64,000 nucleotides of DNA from Hymenobacter translucens (lineage in GTDB: Bacteria > Bacteroidota > Bacteroidia > Cytophagales > Hymenobacteraceae), in NCBI RefSeq assembly GCF_020685205.1, contig NZ_JAJERB010000005.1, positions 124,001 through 188,000 of the forward strand. Direction: 5' to 3'. The notes under the pieces are model-generated. The model saw only the letters and a program-made list of their open reading frames with translations. It had not been told where the DNA came from and did not search any database. This document shows positions 17,568 through 25,386 of the stretch, in pieces. The position numbers and the translations under genes were made by a program. Positions within the stretch are counted from its first letter, which is position 1; each line of letters opens with the position of its first letter.

Positions 17568-19397
17568 ATGTTGCACGATTTCCTGTTTGCGCCTTTTCCC
17601 CAGCCCGACAAGCAGCAGCAGTACGAGCAGGTTCGGGCCTCGCTCCGGGCAGATGCGGATGGGCCGGTTACGCTGCTGTTGGGAAACTTCGCAGTGGAGG
17701 ATGGCGGCGAAGCCCTGGATGCCGTGGTGGTGCGCCCCAACGGCATCACGATTCTGCTGCTGGTACCAGCTGGCGGCCTGCTGACGATGCCGTCCCTCAC
17801 CCACGGGGCGTGGAAGCTGGACGCCGAGCCGCTTCGGGGCAGCATCGCCCAAGCGGATAACCCCTTCGAGCAATTCCGCTTTCAGAAAGAGGCTCTGGTC
17901 GCCTGGCTGGCGCCCCAGCTGCCCCCGGAGCAGGTAAATCTGCAGTTCATCTCCGGGCTCGTGGTTTTCGGCCGCCCGGTCACCTTTGGCCCGGAGATCG
18001 AGGAGCAGCTCAGCAGCCAGCCGGGCACCAGCTTTCAGCTGCTGGCCGATGCAGCGCAGCTCCCCCGCCGCCTTAGGCAGCTGGCCCGGCCGGATATTGA
18101 CCTGACCGACGATGACCTCACGCAGTGGGCCCGGGACTTGTCGGACGACCCGGTAACGCCCGAAGCGGCGCCCGCCGCCCCGGAACCGGCTTCAGCCGGC
18201 AGCCCGTGGCGGCGGCTGTGGAGCTGGCTCGGGGCTGATGACATCCCGGAAGACCCGCCCTATGGGGGCTACCCCGCCGCGCAGGTAGCCGCCAGCAGCG
18301 CCGAAAAGCAGCGACTGGAACAAATTCAGGAAGAGTCGCAGGCCGAGCTGCGCCGCCAGCTCCAGGCCCTGGAAGCCCGGGAAGCCGAGCGGGAGCGCAA
18401 CATGGAGCAGCTCCGGGCCCAGCTGGCCCAGGCGCCGCCGGTTACTACCGAGGCCCGGGAACTGCAGGATCGGCTGGCGGCGGAGAGCCGTGAAAAGGCA
18501 GTGCTCGAGGAAGCCATTCGGGCCTCCCGGGCCGAGTCCGAAACCCGTAACCAAGAGCTCGATGCCAAAATTCAGCAACTGAGCAGGCTGATTGAGCAGC
18601 TGCACCAGCACCCGGGTCCGGCCTCTTCGCCCGGCTCGGCCCAAGCCCCGGGACGCGCAGTGGGCTCCACGTTGCCCGCGCCTGGCTTTCGGCTGCTGCG
18701 GCGCTGGCGGCAGCGGCTCCCGCGAATGGGTGCCGTGCTGGGCGGGGCAACGCTGCTGCTACTGGCACTGTGGGGCATCAGCCGGCTCTCGGCAGACCCA
18801 CCGGCCCCCTACCAGGAAAACGGGAAGTGGGGTTTTGCCGCAGACGGGGAGCCGGTTATACCTGCCCGGTTTTCCTTTGCCGGTCCGTTTCAGGACCGGC
18901 GGGCCGTGGTGGCCGAAAACGGGGCGTATGGCATGATTGACCCAACCGGCAAGGAAGTAGTGCCGCTGCTGTACGATGCGCTGAACCCGTTCGTTGGCGG
19001 CTACGCGCGCGCGCGGGTAGGCGATGCCTACACGTTTGTTGATGAGGAAGGCCAGGAGTTTACAACCTACTTCTACAACGCCCTCGACTTTTCGGAGGGC
19101 TACGCCGCCGTGCTCGACCACCGGGGCTGGCACTACATCCGCGGCCCCGAGGAAGAGGAGCCTTCCAAGCCCCCGGTCATCTTTCGGGAAGCTTACTCGT
19201 TCCGGGAAGGGTTGGCGCGGGTAAAGCTCGCCGACGGTTACACCTTCATTACCAAAGACTACCTGACCGACCCGGCGGAAGGCACCAAGCCTTTTACCCG
19301 CTATGAGCTGGCAACTGATTTCGAGAACGGCCGGGCCCAGGTAACCCAGCAGGGCCGCCGCTTCCTGATTGACACGTCAGCCGAGCCGGTGGACTAA
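17568..19397 (+). CDS. NERD-like domain, coiled coil, membrane helix and WG repeats
   Basis: From the ATG at 17568 the protein has 609 residues. Residues about 1-170 resemble a NERD (nuclease-related) domain, including a GNFAVEDGGEALDAVVV strand and VRPNGITILLLVPAGG. A linker and a long coiled coil rich in Gln, Glu and Arg follow (about 245-345). One membrane helix lies near residues 385-405 (VLGGATLLLLALWGISRL). The C-terminal 200 residues contain WG repeats (GKWGFAADGEPVIP, GAYGMIDPTGKEVVP, DAYTFVDEEGQEF). Topology would put the NERD part in the cytoplasm and the WG beta-solenoid outside. An upstream in-frame ATG at 17394 would add an unrelated 58 residues. Confidence 0.72.
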   Translation: MLHDFLFAPFPQPDKQQQYEQVRASLRADADGPVTLLLGNFAVEDGGEALDAVVVRPNGITILLLVPAGGLLTMPSLTHGAWKLDAEPLRGSIAQADNPFEQFRFQKEALVAWLAPQLPPEQVNLQFISGLVVFGRPVTFGPEIEEQLSSQPGTSFQLLADAAQLPRRLRQLARPDIDLTDDDLTQWARDLSDDPVTPEAAPAAPEPASAGSPWRRLWSWLGADDIPEDPPYGGYPAAQVAASSAEKQRLEQIQEESQAELRRQLQALEAREAERERNMEQLRAQLAQAPPVTTEARELQDRLAAESREKAVLEEAIRASRAESETRNQELDAKIQQLSRLIEQLHQHPGPASSPGSAQAPGRAVGSTLPAPGFRLLRRWRQRLPRMGAVLGGATLLLLALWGISRLSADPPAPYQENGKWGFAADGEPVIPARFSFAGPFQDRRAVVAENGAYGMIDPTGKEVVPLLYDALNPFVGGYARARVGDAYTFVDEEGQEFTTYFYNALDFSEGYAAVLDHRGWHYIRGPEEEEPSKPPVIFREAYSFREGLARVKLADGYTFITKDYLTDPAEGTKPFTRYELATDFENGRAQVTQQGRRFLIDTSAEPVD

Positions 19398-19409
19398 TCA
19401 TCAACACCA

Positions 19410-19442
19410 AAAAGCCGTCGGACCCCGGGTCGGACGGCTTTT
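19410..19442. terminator. Bidirectional terminator
   Basis: AAAAGCCGTC (19410-19419) pairs with GACGGCTTTT (19433-19442). It lies between the convergent WG-repeat gene and the response regulator ending at 19467, and has T-rich ends on both strands. Confidence 0.88.
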
Positions 19443-19466
19443 GCACCTGAATAGAGCATAGGGCTC

Positions 19467-20114
19467 CTACTCGACCAGCAGCCCGCTGCTCACGGCGTAC
19501 TTGATAAGGGCGGCGGTGTTTTTGGCCTGGGTTTTCTCGATGATGTTCTGGCGGTGGGTTTCGATGGTGCGCTTGCTGGTAAAGAGCTTATCGGCAATCT
19601 CAGCGTTGGTCAGCCCCTCGGCAATCAGCCGCAAAACTTCCAGCTCCCGCTTCGACAGGCTGCCGGGGGTGCGGGTATCGGCAGCCGAGCCTTCGGAGTT
19701 CTGCAGCTTGCGCAGCATGTTGAGCCCGATGGCGGTGCACAGAAAGGGCTGGCCCGCCGCCACGGTGTTGATGGCGTGAATCAGCTCAGCCCGGCCCGTG
19801 TTCTTGAGCGTGTACCCCAGGGCGCCGGCGTTCATGGCCTGGGCCACGTACTGCTCGTGGTCGAGCATCGACAACACCAGGATCTTGATAGCGGGGTACT
19901 CTTCCTGCAGGCGGCCCAGCGTTGCAAAGCCGTCCATACCCGGCATGTTCAGATCGAGCACCACTACGTCGCAGGCCGTTTCGGGCAGCAGGCTTAACAG
20001 CTCCTGACCGTTGGCGGCCTCCCCTACTACCTCGATTTCCGGCTCATCGCGCAGCAGGGAGCGAATCCCGTCGCGGATAATGGCGTGGTCGTCGGTTAAA
20101 ACAAGTCGAATCAT
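19467..20114 (-). CDS. NarL/FixJ-family response regulator
   Basis: From the ATG at 20114 the protein has 215 residues. The receiver domain has acidic residues in LVLTDDHAIIRDG and the phosphorylated Asp in VVVLDLNMPGMDGF, with the conserved Lys in YTLKNTG. The C-terminal LuxR-type helix-turn-helix reads SKRELEVLRLIAEGLTNAEI and continues through KRTIETHRQNI. Its DNA-binding part is identical in protein sequence to that of the regulator at 20881, so both should bind the same operator. No histidine kinase is adjacent. A 27-residue upstream extension was rejected because it lacks receiver-domain similarity. Confidence 0.9.
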   Translation of the reverse strand: MIRLVLTDDHAIIRDGIRSLLRDEPEIEVVGEAANGQELLSLLPETACDVVVLDLNMPGMDGFATLGRLQEEYPAIKILVLSMLDHEQYVAQAMNAGALGYTLKNTGRAELIHAINTVAAGQPFLCTAIGLNMLRKLQNSEGSAADTRTPGSLSKRELEVLRLIAEGLTNAEIADKLFTSKRTIETHRQNIIEKTQAKNTAALIKYAVSSGLLVE

Positions 20115-20880
20115 AGCAGATGGGTGGAAAGGTGAGCCGGCGGATTCGGGGAAGCTGCCCGGGTGTGGGGCGGACAGCACCCGGACAAGATACACGGCCC
20201 GAACAGTAAGCGAAACGAACTGTCAGCCGCGCCAGACAGCATACGCAGCACGAAAAGTAGCGCGTTGGGCCGGAAGGTCCATCAACCGCCGATAAAACCC
20301 GTATTTACCACCAACCGGCGCTTTTCTCCGAATTAATACGGTGTCCAGCTGGAAACGGACAGCTCAATACCCTGTAAGCCACAAGCCCCGGTCTACCATA
20401 GCTGCGAGTTGGTAGCAGAGGCGCAAGCCCGGCTACCCATCGAGGCTACGGCCGCACCCGGACAGAACGCGGGGGCGGGTTCGTCATGGCAAGCAGAGAG
20501 CTAATCTGAACGCACTCCACTGCCGCAGGACTAGACCGAGCCTGTCTAGTAGCACCCAAGCCATTAAAATACCGTGTTTTACGTAAGCGTTATCCGTAGA
20601 AGTTCGCACTACGGCCCCGTATACTACTTAACGGTACTTCATTTGGGGCAGCCTGCACTTTCGCGGTTCTATCGGCGCTACCTTTCGTATTCCCTGACCG
20701 GCCAGCTGATCTGGAAGCCGGACCCTAAATGCGGCAAGCTTTTTTCCGCATAATTTGTTTACCTGATACTTACGGTGACAACCGGCGCTTCCTGCCGGCA
20801 GGCTAGTACTTTACCGGGGGCCGAACCGGTTACTGACACGCCCGCTACCCATCTTCCCTGCACACCTCATCTTTACCCGT
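20115..20880. other. Long intergenic region between two divergent response regulators
   Basis: These 766 bp hold no convincing gene. They contain an ATACGG-type box (20293-20306, listed separately), a second AATACGG at 20335-20341 and a partial copy ACCGTGTTTT at 20571-20580. The promoters of both regulators must lie here, but no exact TAnnTTTG box was found at a convincing distance. A small RNA cannot be excluded. Confidence 0.55.
20293..20306. promoter_or_regulatory. ATACGGnTTTT box between the NarL regulators
   Basis: TAAAACCCGTATTT is the reverse complement of AAATACGGGTTTTA. Together with its flanks (ATA before, ACCACC after) it matches the box upstream of the STAS genes at 24900. It is a candidate binding site for the two NarL-type regulators. 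Confidence 0.5.
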
Positions 20881-21531
20881 ATGATCCGAATCATTCTTGC
20901 CGATGACCATTCCATTATTCGGGGGGGCCTCCGCTCCCTGCTATCCGCCGAACCCGATCTGGAAGTCGTCGGCGAAGCCAGCCACGGGCAGGAGCTGCTC
21001 GAGCTGCTGCCCACCACGCCCGCCGACGTGGTGCTGATGGATCTGAACATGCCGGTACTCGACGGCTTCCACACCATGCCCCTGCTGCGCGAGCAGTTTC
21101 CGCAGGTGAAGGTGGTGGTACTCTCCATGCTCGAGCACGAGAAGTACGTGAGCCAGCTGTTCGCGATGGGAGCCCGGGGCTACCTGCTTAAAAATGCCCG
21201 TATCCGTGAAATTGCCCACGCGCTGCGGATGGTAGCCGAAGGACAGACGTTCCTGTGCAGCGAGCTGGCGTTGGCATTTCTGGATAAAGCCAGTCAGACC
21301 AACGTCACTACCGTCATGGGTACGGGCCCCCGGGGCGCAGAGCTTTCCAATCGGGAGCTGGAAGTTTTGCGGCTGATTGCTGAGGGGCTGACCAACGCTG
21401 AAATTGCCGACAAGCTCTTTACCAGCAAGCGCACCATCGAAACCCACCGCCAGAACATCATCGAGAAAACCCAGGCCAAAAACACTGCCGCCCTTATCAA
21501 GTACGCCATGAATGAGGGAATCATCAAATAG
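20881..21531 (+). CDS. NarL/FixJ-family response regulator
   Basis: The 216-residue protein has an N-terminal receiver domain (IILADDHSIIRGG, phosphorylated Asp in VVLMDLNMPVLDGF, Lys in YLLKNAR) and a C-terminal LuxR-type helix-turn-helix. Over about 147 bp of the helix-turn-helix coding region it differs from the regulator at 19467 by about four silent changes, which indicates recent duplication or exchange, while the receiver domains differ. Two regulators with different receivers but the same DNA reader could join two signals on one regulon. It lacks an adjacent kinase. Confidence 0.92.
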   Translation: MIRIILADDHSIIRGGLRSLLSAEPDLEVVGEASHGQELLELLPTTPADVVLMDLNMPVLDGFHTMPLLREQFPQVKVVVLSMLEHEKYVSQLFAMGARGYLLKNARIREIAHALRMVAEGQTFLCSELALAFLDKASQTNVTTVMGTGPRGAELSNRELEVLRLIAEGLTNAEIADKLFTSKRTIETHRQNIIEKTQAKNTAALIKYAMNEGIIK

Positions 21532-21558
21532 CCGTTCCACCCGATTGGTAGAAAAGAA

Positions 21559-21590
21559 GAAAGGCTGGTAGATTCTACCAGCCTTTCCTT
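21559..21590 (+). terminator. Intrinsic terminator
   Basis: GAAAGGCTGGTA (21559-21570) pairs with TACCAGCCTTTC (21576-21587), a 12-bp stem with a 5-nt loop followed by CTTTT. Confidence 0.88.
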
Positions 21591-21800
21591 TTAGGGGCTT
21601 CCCTCCTGTCGAAAGCGGAGTCGGGACGCAGTTAATGCAAGCTCAATGCTGCTCCGAATTCAGAAGGCAGCGGCAGTTTTCATAGCGCAGAAAGGAAGCA
21701 GGTTGTAGAAGACAAGCCAGCCGGCTACCTGAAACCTGATGGGACAGGTAGCTGACTCACCCGGCTAAACGCAAAGGCCGATAGGGCTGCCCGGGGATTG

Positions 21801-21835
21801 ATACGGATTTTCGTCCCGGCTAATACGGATTTTCG
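21801..21835 (+). promoter_or_regulatory. Tandem ATACGGATTTTCG boxes
   Basis: The 13-mer ATACGGATTTTCG occurs at 21801-21813 and again at 21823-21835. The 22-bp centre spacing is about two helical turns, so dimers would sit on the same DNA face. It lies 218 bp before cyanophycinase and matches the boxes at 20293 and 24900 in the core ATACGGnTTTT. Confidence 0.55.
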
Positions 21836-22052
21836 GTTTCAGCCGACCCGGGCCCGTCTTACCCGCCCCGTAGGGGCTTCTGACCCGGCACCTTAATTCT
21901 CTTGCAGTTAGCAGGTAGCCGTGTGGCCATATCGGGCCGCCCGCGCGGTGGGAAGCGTATGAGAAGCCGCGGCCCCGGCAACCTCAACTGCCAAACCGAC
22001 GAAAGCTTCTTCTATTCCTTTCCACCACCCTGCTCACCTGCATTACCTTGAT

Positions 22053-22949
22053 ATGGCCAAGCACAAAAAAGACCCGTCTACGCATCACCGCGACACCTGC
22101 CCCATTCCAAAAGGCAAGCTGATTGCCGTGGGCGGGCACGAAAACAAAGGCGATGAAGCCGAGAAGGGCTCCAACCAGGATCAGAACCGCAACTTCACTC
22201 CCGACGCCATCCTGCAGCGCTTTTGCGACGAGCTCAAGGGCGAAAACCCGCTGGTTGTGATCCTACCCATTGCTTCTTCCGTGCCCGAGGAGTCGACCCA
22301 GGACTATCTTGACGCATTCGAGCGCCTGGGCATCAAGCGCCTGAAAGTGCTCGACGTGCGCGAGCGGGCCGATGCCAGCAAACCCGAGGTAATGGAAATG
22401 GTGGAAGAAGGCGCCGGCTTCTGGTTTACCGGGGGCGACCAGCTGCGCCTGACCGCCCTGCTGGGCGGCACCACTATGCTCGAGCGCCTCAAGGAGCGCT
22501 ACACCTACGACCCCATCGTCATTGCCGGCACCAGCGCCGGGGCCACGGCCATGTCGACGCCCATGGTGTACGAGGGCCGCGACAACGCCGGCTTCCGCAA
22601 GGGCGAAATTGCCATTACCACGGGGCTGGAGTTTATGATGAACGTGGCCATCGACACGCATTTCATTGCCCGGGGGCGCATCATCCGCATGACCCAGGTT
22701 ATTGCCACCAACCCCGCTTGCGTGGGGCTGGGCCTGGAAGAAGACACCGCCGTCGTAATCCATGAAGGTCGGGAGCTGGAGGTTATTGGCAGCGGGCAGG
22801 TTACCATTCTGGAAGGGCACAACTGCACCTCCACCGACATTCACGAAATCAGGCCCCAGACTCCCTTCTCCATCCGGGGCCTGACCCTGCACCTGCTGGC
22901 CGCCGGGCAGCGCTACGAGCTGACCACCCAGCCCCCCCTGCACCGGTAA
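22053..22949 (+). CDS. cphB: Cyanophycinase (peptidase family S51)
   Basis: The 298-residue protein fits cyanophycinase: the catalytic nucleophile Ser161 in IAGTSAGATAMS, FTGGDQLRL upstream, and IDTHFIARGRIIRM downstream. Cyanophycinase splits the Asp-Arg storage polymer cyanophycin into beta-Asp-Arg dipeptides. It lacks a signal peptide, so it should be cytoplasmic. No cyanophycin synthetase is present in the window, so it may act on a beta-aspartyl peptide or on polymer made elsewhere. The N-terminal 20 residues (KKDPSTHHRD) are polar and not conserved. Confidence 0.9.
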   Translation: MAKHKKDPSTHHRDTCPIPKGKLIAVGGHENKGDEAEKGSNQDQNRNFTPDAILQRFCDELKGENPLVVILPIASSVPEESTQDYLDAFERLGIKRLKVLDVRERADASKPEVMEMVEEGAGFWFTGGDQLRLTALLGGTTMLERLKERYTYDPIVIAGTSAGATAMSTPMVYEGRDNAGFRKGEIAITTGLEFMMNVAIDTHFIARGRIIRMTQVIATNPACVGLGLEEDTAVVIHEGRELEVIGSGQVTILEGHNCTSTDIHEIRPQTPFSIRGLTLHLLAAGQRYELTTQPPLHR

Positions 22950-22950
22950 A

Positions 22951-23054
22951 GCTGAGAGCTTAGAACGCAGATGTTAGAACCAGGAGCGTAGACTTCCGGT
23001 AATGCGTCGGAAGCCTGAGTCTAAGTTCCCTGCTCTTAATGCGAAGCTCTGCCT
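22951..23054. repeat. Heptad-period spacer element (nnnnAGA / TCTnnnn family)
   Basis: Left arm: GCTGAGA GCTTAGA ACGCAGA TGTTAGA ACCAGGA GCGTAGA (22951-22992), six heptamers ending in AGA or GGA. Right arm: TCTAAGT TCCCTGC TCTTAAT GCGAAGC TCTGCCT (23020-23054), the complementary pattern in the same 7-base register. It fills most of the gap after cyanophycinase. Confidence 0.65.
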
Positions 23055-23119
23055 TCAGCAAACCACTGTCGCGCTTGGGCGTACAACCCGACTGTACCCT
23101 TTTCCCAACCTGCACCGCT

Positions 23120-24670
23120 ATGAAACAAACCTCTGCCCGCACCCAAACCTCCTGGCTGGGCACCGTGCCCACCCGCCCCGAATTTCCGGCCCTCACCAAA
23201 AACCTGAACGCCGACGTGGTGGTTGTGGGAGCCGGTATTGCCGGTCTTACCACCGCCTACCTGCTGCTGCGCGAAGGCCGCCAGGTGGTCGTCCTCGAAA
23301 GCGGGGAGCTGGCCAGTGGGGAGTCGGGCCGCACGACCGCCCACCTCTCGAATGCCCTCGACGACCGGTACTACCGGCTTGAGCACCTGTTTGGCAAGAA
23401 CGGGGCCCGGCTGGCGGCCGAAAGCCACGGCCATGCCATCGACCGGATCGAGCAGATCGTGCGCGACGAACAGATTGACTGCGACTTTACCCGCCTCGAT
23501 GGCTACCTGTTCCTGCCCAAGGACGGCAAGCCCAAGGAACTGGACCAGGAGCTGGAAGCCGCGCACCGGGCCGGCCTTACCGCCGTGCACCGCCTGGCCG
23601 AGTCGCCCACCAAAGGCTTTCAGACCGGCGAGTGCCTGGTGTTTCCAAACCAGGGCCAGTTTCATATTCTCAAGTACCTGAACGGCCTGGCTGCCGCCAT
23701 CACCCGGCTGAAGGGTCAGATCTACACCCACACGCACGTATCCGAGGTGCAGGGCGGCTCCGAAGCCAGCGTCACGACGGCCGATGGGCACACCGTGCGC
23801 GCCAAGGCGGTCGTCATGGCAACGAACACGCCCGTCAACGACCGGGTCGTGATGCACACCAAGCAGGCGCCATACCGCACCTACGTCATCGGGGCCCGGA
23901 TTCCGAAGGGCTCCGTAACCAAGGCCCTGTACTGGGATACCCCCGACCCCTACCACTACATCCGCCTGCAGGAAGTAACCGAAGGCCCCCGGGGCGGCAC
24001 ACCCGCCTACGACCTGCTCATCGTGGGTGGCGAAGACCACAAGACCGGGCAGGGCAACCCCGAAGAAAGCCTGCGCTGCCTTGAGGAGTGGACGCGCAAG
24101 CACTTTCCCATGATTCAGCAGGTCGAGTACCGCTGGTCGGGGCAGGTGCTGGAGCCGACCGACAGCCTGGGCTACGCCGGCCACAACCCGCTGGACTCGG
24201 AGAACGTGTACATCATCACCGGCGACTCAGGCCACGGCATGACGCATACCACGCTGGGCGCGGTCATCATTACCGACCTGATTCAGGGCCGCTCCAACCC
24301 CTGGGCTGATCTGTACGACCCGGGCCGCGTGACGCTCAAGCCGGAGTCCATCAAGGAGTTTGCCCGCGAAAACCTGAACGTGGCCTTTGAATACACGGAC
24401 CTTGTAACGGGTGGCGACGTATCGGACGAAAAGGACATCAAGCCCGGCAGCGGAGCTGTGCTGCGCCGGGGCCTGACGAAAGTGGCCGTGTACCGCGACC
24501 CGAAAGGGCAGACCCACGAGTGCTCGGCCATCTGCCCCCACCTGGGCTGCGTGGTGCACTGGAACGGCCTGGAAAGCAGCTGGGACTGCCCCTGCCACGG
24601 TTCCCGCTTCGATGCGCTGGGCAAGCTGCTCAACGGTCCCGCCAACCAGGACCTGGCGCCCGCGGAGTAA
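23120..24670 (+). CDS. FAD-dependent oxidoreductase with C-terminal Rieske domain
   Basis: From the ATG at 23120 the protein has 516 residues. Residues about 30-400 form a DAO-type FAD domain with the dinucleotide motif VVVVGAGIAGLTTAYLL and TGDSGHGMTHTTLGA near its end. The last 90 residues are a Rieske [2Fe-2S] domain with CPHLGC and CPCHGS, which provide two Cys and two His ligands. Such fusions are widespread but their substrates are poorly known; the FAD part resembles glycine oxidase-like enzymes. An upstream in-frame ATG at 23039 falls in the heptad repeat and was not used. The gene follows cyanophycinase on the same strand. Confidence 0.85.
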   Translation: MKQTSARTQTSWLGTVPTRPEFPALTKNLNADVVVVGAGIAGLTTAYLLLREGRQVVVLESGELASGESGRTTAHLSNALDDRYYRLEHLFGKNGARLAAESHGHAIDRIEQIVRDEQIDCDFTRLDGYLFLPKDGKPKELDQELEAAHRAGLTAVHRLAESPTKGFQTGECLVFPNQGQFHILKYLNGLAAAITRLKGQIYTHTHVSEVQGGSEASVTTADGHTVRAKAVVMATNTPVNDRVVMHTKQAPYRTYVIGARIPKGSVTKALYWDTPDPYHYIRLQEVTEGPRGGTPAYDLLIVGGEDHKTGQGNPEESLRCLEEWTRKHFPMIQQVEYRWSGQVLEPTDSLGYAGHNPLDSENVYIITGDSGHGMTHTTLGAVIITDLIQGRSNPWADLYDPGRVTLKPESIKEFARENLNVAFEYTDLVTGGDVSDEKDIKPGSGAVLRRGLTKVAVYRDPKGQTHECSAICPHLGCVVHWNGLESSWDCPCHGSRFDALGKLLNGPANQDLAPAE

Positions 24671-24689
24671 GCTGGCTCAGCCCTGCCAG

Positions 24690-24746
24690 CAGCCCTGTTC
24701 GGGGCAGTCGGTGCCACTCTGGTATGGACTGCCCCGAGCAGGGCTG
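24690..24746. repeat. Long stem-loop after the Rieske oxidoreductase
   Basis: The 20-nt arms 24690-24709 (CAGCCCTGTTCGGGGCAGTC) and 24727-24746 pair with 19 Watson-Crick pairs and one G-U pair, with a 17-nt loop. There is no T run directly after, so it is not a standard terminator; a proper terminator follows 14 bp later. Confidence 0.7.
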
Positions 24747-24759
24747 CCTGCGTTGGAGC

Positions 24760-24801
24760 GCCCCGCCCAGGAGCAACCTGAACCGCGGCGGGGCATTTTT
24801 T
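24760..24801 (+). terminator. Intrinsic terminator
   Basis: GCCCCGCC (24760-24767) pairs with GGCGGGGC (24787-24794) and is followed by ATTTTTT. It ends the Rieske oxidoreductase transcript. Confidence 0.85.
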
Positions 24802-24899
24802 CAGGCTTCCGGACCTTAAGGTTAACGGTGCGGCTCAGCGTGTTGGCAGCTCTCCGGTTCCGCTGGCGGCTAAGTAGTACGTACAATTTTATTCGGCTA

Positions 24900-24912
24900 T
24901 AAAACCGTATTT
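24900..24912. promoter_or_regulatory. ATACGGnTTTT box upstream of the STAS genes
   Basis: TAAAACCGTATTT (reverse complement AAATACGGTTTTA) lies 8 bp before the -33 element of the STAS promoter, a usual place for an activator. It matches the boxes at 20293 and 21801. Confidence 0.5.
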
Positions 24913-24919
24913 CCCACCT

Positions 24920-24949
24920 GTTGCCCCGGCCGTCGACGGGGTAATTTTG
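24920..24949 (+). promoter_or_regulatory. Bacteroidota-type promoter of the STAS pair
   Basis: TAATTTTG (24942-24949) matches the -7 element TAnnTTTG exactly, and GTTG (24920-24923) sits 18 bp upstream as a -33 element. Transcription would start about 60 bp before the first STAS gene. Confidence 0.65.
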
Positions 24950-25016
24950 TCCACGGCCCTGTTGGCGGCGTTCCGGACCAGCCTATCACAGTTGAATTCC
25001 GCCCTACCGTTACGCT

Positions 25017-25361
25017 ATGGATATCTTCAAGTCATCCCAATCAAACCAGTGCGTTATCAGCCTGCATGGCAAGTGTGCCGGCGACCAGGACGCGGCCCAG
25101 CTCGGGGAGGCCCTGACCGAAGCCGCTTCGTACGGGGTGCCGACGGCCTGGGTGCATTGTCAGCACCTCGCCCAGATCGACTACAAGGGCCTGCAGGTGC
25201 TGCTCAAGCACATTCCCCGGCTGGAAGCGGCGGGCACCACCCTGGTAGTCTGCGGCCTGCAGCCGAAAGTTCAGGAAAGCTTTGAGTCCACCGGCATGAC
25301 CGGAGTCGTCACCGTATTGCCGGCAAATGCGTATACCGGACCACTCCCGGCTCGTCGTTAA
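25017..25361 (+). CDS. STAS-domain protein lacking the phosphorylatable serine
   Basis: The 114-residue protein has the size and pattern of an anti-sigma-factor antagonist (SpoIIAA-like STAS domain): an N-terminal beta pair, then AWVHCQHLAQIDYKGLQVLL, and a Val/Cys-rich strand TLVVCG. In SpoIIAA the phospho-acceptor lies in the motif DSSGL; here that position reads DYKGL (residues 55-59), so it probably cannot be phosphorylated in the usual way. It is 25 bp before a second STAS gene on the same strand, and both are probably cotranscribed. No anti-sigma kinase is nearby. Confidence 0.72.
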   Translation: MDIFKSSQSNQCVISLHGKCAGDQDAAQLGEALTEAASYGVPTAWVHCQHLAQIDYKGLQVLLKHIPRLEAAGTTLVVCGLQPKVQESFESTGMTGVVTVLPANAYTGPLPARR

Positions 25362-25386
25362 ACTCCCACCCTAACCACTTCCCGCC

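Larger units (their letters stand above)
21532..22052. other. Intergenic region upstream of cyanophycinase
   Basis: These 521 bp hold a terminator (21559-21587) for the response regulator and a tandem pair of ATACGG boxes (21801-21835). They presumably contain the cyanophycinase promoter. I see no gene in the remainder. Confidence 0.6.
24671..25016. other. Intergenic region with hairpin, terminator, regulatory box and promoter
   Basis: These 346 bp contain, in order, a long stem-loop (24690-24746), an intrinsic terminator (24760-24801), an ATACGG-type box (24900-24912) and a Bacteroidota promoter (24920-24949). Each is listed separately. No open reading frame is credible. Confidence 0.7.

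Noticed and set aside
24947-25285. Alternative plus-strand frame overlapping the first STAS gene
   Set aside because: Its residues are Arg/Pro/Gly-rich without motif, while the chosen frame matches a STAS domain and has a promoter at the right distance.
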